A DNA stretch of 10,457 bases from JBEIFW01 sp040382215 (GTDB lineage: Bacteria; Actinomycetota; Acidimicrobiia; Acidimicrobiales; Ilumatobacteraceae). The DNA lies in the NCBI GenBank assembly GCA_040382215.1, contig JBEIFW010000129.1, forward strand, positions 1-10,457. The letters are read 5' to 3'. Each line of letters begins with the position of its first letter. The stretch's first letter is position 1. The notes beneath the pieces are model-generated. The model did no database searches and was not told where the DNA came from. It saw nothing but the letters and a program-made list of their open reading frames with translations. Shown in pieces: positions 1 through 9,100 of the stretch. The position numbers and the translations under genes were made by a program.

Positions 1-341
1 CCCCCGCCGCCATCGCCACCGCTTCGCTCACCGGCGGCCAACTCGCCCCCGACGTCACCGGAACCGTCGAGGTGTTCGCCGACGCCGCCGGGTTCCGCGT
101 CGTGCTCGTCGCGCCCGGCCTGGCCGACCCGCCCGCCGGCAGCTACTACCAGGCGTGGATCAAGCGCGGCAACGGTCTGCTGGCCATCGGCACCTTCAGC
201 CGGGGCGGCACGGTGGTGCTGTGGTCGGGGGTGCCGCTCGCTGCAGGCGACCTCGTCACCGTCACCCTCGAGCCCGACGACGGGAACCCGGCGTCGTCCG
301 GCGTCCGGGTGCTCGCCGGCCCGGTCGCGCTGCGCTCCTGA
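1..341 (+). CDS. Anti-sigma factor, RskA-type C-terminal domain (5' truncated by window edge)
   Basis: Only the last 112 codons are present; the frame is open from base 3 and ends at the TGA at 339-341. The visible protein reads as an anti-sigma-K factor (RskA) C-terminal domain. It has an Ala-rich stretch ending in APDVTGTVEV, then a hydrophobic strand (FRVVLVAPGL), the typical YYQAWIKRGNG segment, the GTFSRGG turn, a VLWSGVPL strand and the closing VTVTLEPDDGNPAS motif. In this family that domain lies outside the membrane, while a zinc-finger-like or helical N-terminus binds an ECF sigma factor inside; the N-terminus and membrane helix would be off the left edge. The first in-frame GTG (base 72) falls inside the domain and is not the real start. 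By family habit an ECF sigma gene may lie upstream, out of view. The gene converges on the LuxR-type gene with a 33-bp gap in which I see no clear hairpin. The domain call is fairly secure; full architecture is unknown. Confidence 0.8.
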   Translation, partial: PAAIATASLTGGQLAPDVTGTVEVFADAAGFRVVLVAPGLADPPAGSYYQAWIKRGNGLLAIGTFSRGGTVVLWSGVPLAAGDLVTVTLEPDDGNPASSGVRVLAGPVALRS

Positions 342-374
342 CCGGCGCACCACCGGCGCGCACGGGCACGGCGC

Positions 375-3056
375 TCAGGTCCGGGCGTCCCCGATCAGGT
401 TGGCGACCTGCACGCGCGTCGTCACCGCCAGCTTCCGGTAGATCGCCCCCATGTGGCTCTCCACCGTCCGCCGGCTCACCACCAGCCGCTCGGCGATGTC
501 GCGGTTCGACCAGCCCTCGGCCACCAGGCGGGCCACCTCCAGCTCGCTGCGGGTCAACGCCCCCAACCCGTTCCTCGCCGGCCGGCCCGCCGGCGCCGTC
601 AGCGACGACTCGTCGAGCCCGAGCTGACGCCGCAACAGATCTCGCCGCTGCCGCATCAACCGTCCCGTGCGCTCATCGAGCTCCATCGACGCCAACCGAC
701 CCAAGCCCGCCACGGCGAATCCTCGGGGCGCCGCCGACCACGCGTCGGCCACCGCCGAGACCGCAGCCGAGCTCGGGCCGCTTCCGTTTGCGGCGCCCGC
801 GAACTCGGCCCAGCACTGCGCCTCGGCCGCCTGCGCCGCCAGCACCGCCACCGGGCTCGACATGAAGGGCCGCACGGTGGCCGCCACCTCCACCGCCCGC
901 GCCCCGTCACCCATCCATACCGAGAGCGACGCCAGGTCGCCCGCCAGCCACGTCTGCGCCAACCGGCTCGGCAGCACCTCGTACAGCGCCCACCAGTCCT
1001 CGAGCAGCTGCCGGGCCTCACCCACCCGACCCAGCCGCACGTACACCCGTGACGCAGCCAGCGCCCAGCGCTCCGAACCGAGCGTCGGGCCCGTCGCGGC
1101 CAGCATGGCCGCACCCTGCTCCACGGCCCCGATCGCGGTGTCGTGCTCCCCGAGCTCGTGCGCGGCGGCTGCCAGCACGCCGCACGCCCACGGCCCGACC
1201 CCGAACGGGTCCGAGACGGCGGCGCCCTCCATCGCGCCGCGCGCCACCGCCATCGCATCGGCGAACGCGCCGTCGCCCCACGCCGCCGTTGCCGACACCG
1301 CGTCGTAGGTGGGCACCGCCCAGATCGTGCCGATCCGGTCGGCCCACGAACGCCCCGCCACCGCCGTCGCCGCCGCCACCGCCGTATCGCCCAGGTCCAG
1401 ATCCACGATCGCCGACAACATCCACGGCTGGTACACCATCGCCGGCTCCACGCCTGACAGCGACAGGATCGAACCCAGCCGCCGCCGCAACGCCCGCACC
1501 TCGGCGACCCGACCGTGGCACGCCGACACGAACAGCGCCACCTCCAGCGCCCCCACCAAGGCCACCGGATCACGAACCGCTTCGGCCGCCGCCAACGCCT
1601 CCGCCGCATGACCGGCCGCACGGGCGATGTCCCGGGTCACGAGGAACGCCACCGCCAGCTCCGAACGGGCCCGGGCCCGGACCACCTCGCCATCGAGCAG
1701 CTCGAGCGCCGCCGTCATGTGCGTCGCGGCGTCGGCCGCACGGGACTCGACGATCGCGGTCAACGCCAGCTCCCGGTGCAGCACCGCCCGCACCGCGGCG
1801 TCGGTCACCACCTCCAGCAACGCCGTCGCAACCGCCGTCGCCTCCCCCGCCCGGCCGGTGGCGGCGAGCGCCCTCGCCCGCACCACGTCGAGCCGCCGGC
1901 CCACGGTGGCGTCGCGCACCTGCGGCCGCACCGCCTCCACCATCGCCAACGCCGACAACGGCTCCGCGGCCACCACCCGCTCGATCACGGCCACGACCCA
2001 ATCGGCATCCGACGCTCCGCACGCCACTGCGTGCGCCACCAGCCGGTGCGGCGCGCCATCGACGGCGCGCAGGTGCTCGGCCGCCCGTCGGTGCAGCAAC
2101 ACCCGTTGCGCAGGCGGGATGGTGGCCACCACCTCCGCCGCCACCAGATCGTGACGGGGCCGCACCAGCGCACGTTCCACGACGCAGACCCCGGCCGCCA
2201 CCGCACGGTCCACGGCGGCGGCAGCGGTCTCGGCACCCAGGCCGGCCACCGCAGCCACCTCGTCGAGCGGTACGGCCTCGCCCAGCAGCGCCACGGCCTG
2301 GGCCACCTCGGCGGCGGGCGAACCCAACTCGGCCAGCACGCGGCGCACGAACGCCCGCAACCCCGTCGTGCCGACCGCCGCCGCCGCCAGCACCAACAGC
2401 GGATTGCCCTCGGCGGCCGCCACCCCCGGGCCGGCGCCCGCCGTGGCGTCGGCCCCCACCGCGTGCAACAACGCGGCCACCCCCTCGGGCCCGAGCGGGC
2501 CGAGCTCGAGGTGCAGCGCGACCGCCGGGGCGAGCAGGCTGGCGGCGACCGGCGAGCCGGCTGCGGGCGGACGGGCCGTCGCCAACACCACCACCGGCTC
2601 GGCGCGCAGCTGAGCGGCCACGAACGCCAGGACGTCGAGCGTCTCGGCGTCGGCACGGTGGAGATCGTCGAGGATCACCGCCACCGGCCGCCCCACCGCA
2701 GCGGCCTGCGAGGCGCGCTCGGCCAGCAGGCGCAGCACCGCGTCACCCACCTGCACCACAGCCGGCACCTGCACCGCGGCACCGAGCGGGGCCTGCACCT
2801 GCGGCAAGACCTCCGTGCCGAACGCGTCGACGAGCGCGGCGAAGGGCCGCAGTGCGGCCTGATCGGCCACCCCGTGGAACACCTCGAACGCGCCCAACTC
2901 GGCCGCGACGCCCCGGGCCAGCGCCGATTTCCCGATGCCGGCCGGGCCGGTGATCCACACCAGCCCGCCCGTCGTGCCGTCGGCCCGGCGCAGCGCTGCG
3001 CGCGCTGCGCCGATGTCGTGCTGACGGCCGACGACCGCCGACTCCGCCGAGTCCAC
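375..3056 (-). CDS. LuxR-family transcriptional regulator with N-terminal AAA/NACHT-like ATPase (LAL/MalT-type)
   Basis: This 893-residue protein has the layout of large ATP-binding LuxR regulators (LAL family). Residues 8-45 hold the usual entry motif (VVGRQ) and a Walker A P-loop, GPAGIGKS (37-44). A Walker B motif, VAVILDDLHRAD, sits at 125-136, and AEGNPLLVL (215-223) matches the conserved GNPL segment. Residues from about 280 to 800 are Ala/Leu-rich helical repeats resembling the TPR-like sensor region of MalT relatives. The C-terminus (about 832-893) is a canonical LuxR/GerE helix-turn-helix: LTRSELEVARLVAEG, then SNRDIAERL, then the recognition helix SRRTVESHMGAIYRKL. No signal peptide or membrane helix is visible, so it should be a cytoplasmic DNA-binding protein gated by nucleotide and probably a ligand or partner protein. 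I chose the GTG start because the ATPase entry motif follows within eight residues and no other start codon is seen in frame in the sequence upstream. There is no Shine-Dalgarno sequence at normal distance. Target genes are unknown; the neighbouring giant gene is one candidate. Confidence 0.95.
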   Translation of the reverse strand: MDSAESAVVGRQHDIGAARAALRRADGTTGGLVWITGPAGIGKSALARGVAAELGAFEVFHGVADQAALRPFAALVDAFGTEVLPQVQAPLGAAVQVPAVVQVGDAVLRLLAERASQAAAVGRPVAVILDDLHRADAETLDVLAFVAAQLRAEPVVVLATARPPAAGSPVAASLLAPAVALHLELGPLGPEGVAALLHAVGADATAGAGPGVAAAEGNPLLVLAAAAVGTTGLRAFVRRVLAELGSPAAEVAQAVALLGEAVPLDEVAAVAGLGAETAAAAVDRAVAAGVCVVERALVRPRHDLVAAEVVATIPPAQRVLLHRRAAEHLRAVDGAPHRLVAHAVACGASDADWVVAVIERVVAAEPLSALAMVEAVRPQVRDATVGRRLDVVRARALAATGRAGEATAVATALLEVVTDAAVRAVLHRELALTAIVESRAADAATHMTAALELLDGEVVRARARSELAVAFLVTRDIARAAGHAAEALAAAEAVRDPVALVGALEVALFVSACHGRVAEVRALRRRLGSILSLSGVEPAMVYQPWMLSAIVDLDLGDTAVAAATAVAGRSWADRIGTIWAVPTYDAVSATAAWGDGAFADAMAVARGAMEGAAVSDPFGVGPWACGVLAAAAHELGEHDTAIGAVEQGAAMLAATGPTLGSERWALAASRVYVRLGRVGEARQLLEDWWALYEVLPSRLAQTWLAGDLASLSVWMGDGARAVEVAATVRPFMSSPVAVLAAQAAEAQCWAEFAGAANGSGPSSAAVSAVADAWSAAPRGFAVAGLGRLASMELDERTGRLMRQRRDLLRRQLGLDESSLTAPAGRPARNGLGALTRSELEVARLVAEGWSNRDIAERLVVSRRTVESHMGAIYRKLAVTTRVQVANLIGDART
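2986..3012. repeat. Inverted repeat in the first codons of the LuxR-type gene
   Basis: Arms CGGCGCAGCG (2986-2995) and CGCTGCGCCG (3003-3012) are perfectly complementary around a 7-base loop. A nested 14-bp perfect palindrome, GCGCAGCGCTGCGC, spans 2988-3001. They cover codons about 15-24 of the regulator, which encode an Ala/Arg-rich helix (ARAALRRAD). This could be an autoregulatory operator or an mRNA stem that slows translation, or a by-product of GCG/CGC codon use. Confidence 0.45.
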
Positions 3057-3062
3057 CCGGGA

Positions 3063-3068
3063 AGTATG
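3063..3068 (-). promoter_or_regulatory. Weak -10-like hexamer (CATACT) before the LuxR-type gene
   Basis: On the - strand CATACT matches four of six positions of TATAAT and ends six bases before the GTG start. It is the only AT-leaning patch in the 82-bp gap. A -10 at this distance would give a leaderless transcript starting at or next to the start codon, a common mode in actinobacteria, and would fit the absence of a Shine-Dalgarno sequence at normal spacing (an AGGGG lies about 20 bases upstream). No -35 consensus is seen. Confidence 0.25.
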
Positions 3069-3103
3069 GCCGACACCCCTGGAGCACCGCCCGGTCGCTC
3101 TGC

Positions 3104-3135
3104 GTGGTGGGGGCGCCGGCGTCGCCGCCCACCAC
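3104..3135 (-). terminator. Strong hairpin after the giant gene; probable transcription terminator
   Basis: Arms GTGGTGGG (3104-3111) and CCCACCAC (3128-3135) pair over 8 bp. The stem continues with GGCG (3112-3115) and CGCC (3123-3126) past a single bulged G (3127), around a 7-base loop. It begins three bases after the stop codon of the giant gene, the usual place for an intrinsic terminator. No T-tract follows on the - strand, which is common in high-GC actinobacteria. If it works, the giant gene and the LuxR-type gene are mainly separate transcripts. Confidence 0.6.
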
Positions 3136-3138
3136 CGG

Positions 3139-6100
3139 TCAGCAGGAGCCGAGTTCGAGGCGCTGATCGGCGAAGGTCGTCGCGAAGCACGTCCGGCCCG
3201 TGGCCGGATCGATGTCGAGATCCAGCGCGGCCAGCGTGTTCCAATCCGACGGCGGCTCGAGCGTGAACGCCCTGGTCGTTCCCCGAGGACGGAACCCTTC
3301 GGCGTAGCGCAGCTTCGCCGTGCCGGTGGCGTCCACCCTCAGGCCGTTCGCCCGCGTCAGGCGCACGTCGAAGCGGTAGCTCGCCACCCCCAGCACGCTG
3401 CCGCGCACCTCCTGGCCGCTGCGCGCCGGCGCGTCGGAATCGAACCGTGTCCCGCCGAGGGCGAGCGCAGCCCGGATCGCGGTGTCCGTCACCGGGTCGA
3501 GCTGGAGCCGGCTCTCCTGCGCCTGCAGGGCCGACGTCGCCCGCAGGTCGTACTGCAGATCGCCCGACCCTCCCGACACCGTCCCGGTGACCTTGACCGG
3601 CACCGAGCCGAACAGGGTCACGTCGCCGCTCACATCGGCGAACGCCGTGCCCGCGACCCGACCCAGGCTGAACGCCCACTTCGACGTCAACGGCCCCAGC
3701 GCCTTGTTCTGGGCGAAGGAGCCGTCGATGCGCCAGTCACCGGCCGCCGCCTTCACCGCAGCACCGGCCTGGTTCGTGATCCGCGGCGTCGCCGACGGCG
3801 CGAACCACATGATCCCGGTCGTCTCCAGCGTGCCCATCGCCGCCGAGTTCCGGCCCGCACCCACCGACACCGTGGCCGAGAGGATGGCGTGATCCCGCTC
3901 CAGCAGACCGAACGCCTTTGCGGTGAATCCGCTGCCGGTCAGCGTGCCGCGCACGCCGAAGCGAACCTGCGGCGAGCCGCTCGCCACCCAGTCGACCTGC
4001 ACGCACGGACCCGACGTCGCACCGGTCGCCACCAGCGACGTCGGTGGCAGCGACGGGAGACCGGCTGCCGTCGTGGTCGCCGCCGACGACGCGCCGCCCG
4101 ACCCCGACGACGACCCCAGGACCTTCCCCATCGCCGGGAGCGGAGCGCCGAACCCTGCGGGCAGGTTCGACGGGGCAAGCGGCACGGCGGATGCCAACGC
4201 GCTGTTGGGCTTCACCAGCGAGGTGACGCATTTGCCGTCGCCGCCGAGGGTGACCCCGCCGATCGTGATGTTCCCCGGCGCCACCCGCAGGTGCAGCTCG
4301 GTCATCTGGCCGTTGAGGAACGTAGCGTCACCCGTCGCCGCCATCGAGCGGCCGAGGGCCGTCACCGACGCCGTCATCCCGAGCTGCACCGCCACGTCGG
4401 CCGACAGCGCGTCCACCACCGCCCGGCCCGCCACCCGCACGCTGTTGATCTCGTTGCCAGGCGCCAGCACGATGCTCTGTGCGGTCAGGTCGACGTCGAC
4501 CACCAGGCCCGCCGTCGGGTTCCCGGCCACGGTCGCCCGTGTCGTGGTCGCCGCCGACGACGCCGCCGGCGAGGTTCCCGACAGCAGCCCGGCCTGCACC
4601 ACGACCACGCCGCTCAGGCGCGCCTCGTTGGGCATCGCCACCGCGCCCCGCACCTCGAGGCGGAACGACAGCGGCGTGAGATCCAACGCCAGCGAGCTCT
4701 GGCTCATCGAGATCCCGGCCGCCCGGAACGTGCCGACGTCGACCGACGCCGACAGCTTCAGGTTCGCGAGGTCGAGCACGGCCTGCACCTGGATCGGCGT
4801 ACCGAGGATGCTCGCCCCGAAGCGGGCCGAGAACCCGGGCGGGTAGCTGAACGTGCCGATCCGGCCGCCGAGCGGGGCGATCACCACCGAGGCCACATCG
4901 ATCGTCAGCGCCTCGTCGAGGCCCGTCGCCGAGCCGTCGAGCTTCGCCAGCGGCCGCAGGAAGGTGCGCCCGTTGGCATCGCCGACGGTCAACTCGACGA
5001 TAGGTGCCGTCGGCGCAATGTTCAACCCGAACCGGACCGTCTCACCTCGGCGGCCGTCGGGGCCCGCTGCGGGCACGCCGAGCAGATCGGCCACTGCGGT
5101 CGGCAGCCCGGTCACCTCACCGAACACGCCGATCGAGGGGATCGGGGCGGTCGGCACGGTGAAGTCGACCGTGCCCTGCACCGCCAGCCCGGTCACCACC
5201 AGGCCGTCGACCCCCAGGGCGTTGCGCCACTCGCCCCGCATCGACAACGACAACCCGACGGTGGCCGGCGGCTGCAGGAACGCCTCGAGGTCGAGCGTCA
5301 GCTCGTCACGGCGCAGCTGCGCAGCCGCGACGTTGCGCTGTGCCGGGGGCAGCTGCAGCAACGCCTGCCCGCCGAAACCGAGTCGCACCGACCCGCCCTC
5401 CAAGGTGAGGCGCAGGAACGCCGAGGTGAGCGCCATGCGGGTCGTATCGATGTCGTTCACGGCGCACGGCCGCGCCGGCGATTGCGTCGGGCAGGTCGAG
5501 AACAGCGTGATCCCGTTGGCCCCCAACGAGATCGACGCGGTGAGCACGACACTGCTCGCCCCCAGTGAGGCCGTGACGACCAGGTTCGGGGTGATCGGCG
5601 AATCGAGCTTGAGCACCCGGTTCAGCCTCTGGGCACCGTCGGCACCGATGTTCACGATCCCGATCGCGTTCATCCCCTGGGTGATCGCCACCGTCGTGCC
5701 GTCGGGCAGCCGGTAGCGCTCGACGTTGCCGGTGGCGAACACCAGCGTGCCCTGTCCCAGGCCGATCCCGAGCGGGCCGAGATCGGCGCCGCCCTCGATG
5801 GCCACGACCGTCGGCTGGCCTCCGCCACCGAGCACCCGCAGCCGCGCCGTGACCCGGATGCCCTGGATCAGCGCGCTCCCGCTCACCGTGAGGGTGAGCA
5901 CCTCGTTCTCGTACCCGACGTCGACCGAGGCTCGCTCGATCGTGACCGGGCTGTTGGCGACCGGCAGGTACGTGGCCGCCGTCGTGGTGGCGTTCAACGA
6001 GAACGTCGGGCGCGCGTTGCCCGACGTCGAGGCCGGCAGGCCGATGCAGGTCGTCACGCTCGTGTCGAGCGGGGTGATGCCCGTCGGCGCCAGACGGCCG

Positions 6101-9100
6101 TTACCCGTCACCTTGATCCACACCGATCCTGCGGTGACCCCCGGGCAGGTCACCGGCACCGCACCGTTCGACACGTCGATCGATGCGCCCGTGACCGTGA
6201 AGCCCGGTACCGGGGTCCATGAGCCCTCGATGGCCGCGCCGATCCGGAAGGTCACCCCGAGCGACGACCGGCTCAGCGAGCCGCGGATGGTCGCGAAGCC
6301 GACCGACAGCCCCTCGGCCAGCTGCCAGCGGCCGTTGCCGGTCACCGAGGCCTCGAGCGACCAGTTGTCGAGGTCACGGAACGTGCCCGCCACCTGCACG
6401 TCGATCGCCTGGGCACCGGTGCCGAGGCCGAGCCGGCCGTCGACGCCGATCCCGCTGTTGTCGATCCGTGCGCCGAGGTTGACGATCCGCACCCCCGGGA
6501 TCGGCGACTGCGCCCCGGTCACCGCGCCGGTGATCGCATACACGGCCCTGCCGTCGGTCCCGCGGGTGATCGTTCCGGTCGCGTCGAGGCGACCCTCGAG
6601 CACCGGCACACCGACGACGGTCACCGACGCCGAAAAGCTGTTGTTCGCGGGCACCGTCACGCTCACCGACACCATCCGCGGGTTGTCCGGCGTGCCGGCC
6701 GTGGCACCGAAGGTGGCGCCGTCACAGGTGAAGGTGATCCTCGACAACGCGCTCGTCCACCCCGGACCGAGATCGATGAACGGGAACCCGCCCTGCGGCT
6801 GCAGCGCCCCCACGATCGGCAGCGCGCACGGGGCGCCCGCCGCCTGCCCGAGCGGCCGCGCCAGCGAGCGGCCGAACCCGGCCGGTGCCGTCGTGGTCGC
6901 CGTCGTGGTCGCCGACGAGGCGTTCGCCGAGCCGAACAGCGTGAACGACCAGCACAGCGGGAACTGCTGGCTCAACCCGATCGGCGAGATCTTGTACGCG
7001 GTCGGCAGGCTCACGGAACCCCCGGTGAAGCAGATCTGCTCACCCGTCAACTGCGCCGTCAGGCCGGTGCCGGCGAGGAACCCGCCGGCCAGGCTCAGCG
7101 TCGCCGAGCTGGTCGACACTGCGGCACCGGTCGTGCAGGAACCCGGGACCGTCGGTGTCCCGAACCCCATCGTCGTGTGCTGACCGAACACGAAGGTGCG
7201 CTCGCCGCCGATCGCCCGGGCCAGCACCGACGTCGGGTCACAACCCGTGCCCGGCACCGTGGGATTGCTGGTCAGGCCCACCCGCACGACCGTGTCCGCC
7301 GTGGCGGTCTGACCGGCCCCGCTCACCGTCACCCGGAACGCCAGCACCTGCTCGCTCGACGGTGCCGTGAACGTCGGCGCGGCGGCCGTCGTCGACGACA
7401 GCGTCACGCTCGGCCCCGCGGTCTGCGTCCAGGCGAACGTGCGCGTCGCCGGGCCCGAGACGGTGGGCGCCAACCGCACCGAGGCCCCGCGGGCCGCATC
7501 GAGGACCGGCGCTGCGTCGACCACGAGGCGGCCTCCGGGGGTGATCGTGATCGTCGTCGACGCCGTCGAGGTGACCGCCGAACCGACGGTCGAGGTGGCC
7601 ACGACCTCGACCCGGAGCGTCGCGCTTCCCCCGTCGATCGGTGGCGCGGTGATCTGGATCGAATCGCCCGCAGCGGGCACGACGGCGGACTCCGGGCCCG
7701 AGGCACGGCTCCAGCGGAACGTCGAGGCCGACGTCGCATTGGCGCGCAGGGTGAAGGTCTCCCCGCCCGCCACCTGGGTGGGGCCGGTGATCGTCAACCC
7801 GAGCACGGGCGGCGGCTCGCCGACGACGATCGTCCGGATCGCCGCCACCCCGGCGGTGTCGGTGGCGCGAAGCGTCACCTCCACCTGGTCGATCCCGACG
7901 ATCGGCCACACGAGTCTCGCCGTCGTCAACCCGCGCGCGTCGATCGCCTGTGCGGTGAACGCCGAGGCGGGAAGGGTGGCACTGCCCAACACCCGGGCCG
8001 ACCACGTGGTGGCGATCGCGTCGTTGTCGGCGTCGGTCACCTTGGCCGTGAACGCCACCGGGGTCGACCCCGGGGCCGGCTTCGACCCGGCCGGCGTACC
8101 CGCCGGTGCCCGCGGCACGAACACACCGGTCGAGCCGGCGGCCTCCGGCTTGGCCTCGCTGATCACCGGTGGCGCATTGACCTTGTCGAGGATCACGACG
8201 ACCGTGTCCGACACTCGGGTGACCCCGTCGTCGGCTGCGAACTCGAAGCGGTAGGTGGTCGTCGCCGTGATCACCGGCGCCGAGAACGTCAGCTCCTTGC
8301 CGCCCGCAGTGGTCGTCGTGGTGAGCGTCGGGCCCTCGACCTGCCGCCAGGTGAACGTCTGTGGCCGCTCCCCTGCCGTGGCCGTGCCGGTGAGCCGCAC
8401 GACCGTCGGCTTCAGCGCGCCGGTCTGGCCGACCGAGCGGTTGCCGGTTCGCACGTCGGGGCCGGCATCGACCGCGAACCCGTCGATGGCCAGCAGCGCC
8501 GACCCGCCCACGGGCGCAGGGAACCGGCCTGCCGGCGCTACCAGCGAGGCCGTCACCGGCAGGGTCACCGGTGCCGTCGCCGGCACCGTGAACTCGACGG
8601 CCAACCGGGGCAGCGGCGCCGCGCCCGGTCCGACGGCGCCGGCGTCGACCGTCGTGCACCGCAGGGCGCCGCCGAGCGGCGCGCAGCGCCAACCCGTCGA
8701 CGTCGACGACTCCCCCGTCACCCCGTCGACGTCGACGTCGATGACGAACGGCCCGGGCACCCGCGTACCCAGATCGGACCGCAACGTCGCCGTCACCTGG
8801 CCGGCCTGGCCGCGACGCACCTTCGAGCTCCCGCCCAACTCGATACGGGCCGAGGGGGCGCCGCCCGTGCCGGGGAGCACCTGCACCAACGCCCGCAACG
8901 GCCCGAACGACGAACCGTCGGTGAGCGTGCCGAACAGGTCGACGGAGACGGTGAGGGTCTGCTTGGTCGTGTTCACGAACGTCTTGGGCACTGCTGCCGG
9001 GAAGGCGCCCTTGCCTTCGGTGACGCCGCTCCCGTCGGAGAACAGCAGCTTCCACGCCGCGAGCGCCGATCCGCCGGTGACGGAGACGTCGACCGACAAC

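Larger units (their letters stand above)
3139..7269 (-). other. Long unassigned beta-strand array (C-terminal ~1,375 residues of the giant protein)
   Basis: This part encodes dozens of short amphipathic strands of alternating hydrophobic and polar residues separated by G/N/D turns, for example LSLSMRGEW, VDVQVAGTF and LSASVDVGTF. A loose recurring unit can be seen: G-x-W, a short turn, then G-[FLV] and a strand, as in GRWQLAEGLSVGFATIRG (near 6340-6270), GSWTPVPGFTVTGASIDV (near 6230-6180) and GEWRNALGVDGLVVTG (near 5240-5190). Another element, YPPGFSARFGASILG (near 4850-4805), begins a strand series. The pattern suggests a beta-helix, a beta-groove or a string of sandwich domains. I recall similar W-N-x-x-G-x-x-G-L repeats in large bacterial and algal proteins but cannot name the family from sequence alone. 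No catalytic or metal-binding motif stands out. Confidence 0.5.

Noticed and set aside
342..374. Possible bidirectional terminator between the convergent genes
   Set aside because: There is a direct repeat of ACCGGCGC, but I could not find complementary arms of useful length.
155..865. 236-codon + strand open frame overlapping the RskA-like tail and the end of the regulator
   Set aside because: Extremely Pro/Arg-rich and overlaps two well-supported genes in other frames.
1049..2953. 634-codon + strand open frame opposite the LuxR-type gene
   Set aside because: Its composition is mostly Pro, Arg and Ala, typical of an antisense frame in high-GC DNA. The - strand frame has Walker motifs and a LuxR helix-turn-helix.
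3139..3200. Cell-wall sorting signal (LPXTG, hydrophobic helix, basic tail) at the C-terminus of the giant protein
   Set aside because: The last residues (RTCFATTFADQRLELGSC) have no LPXTG, no hydrophobic helix and no basic tail.
5726..7183. 485-codon + strand open frame opposite the beta array
   Set aside because: No domain or motif is visible, and the - strand frame is continuous through the region with consistent strand/turn patterning.
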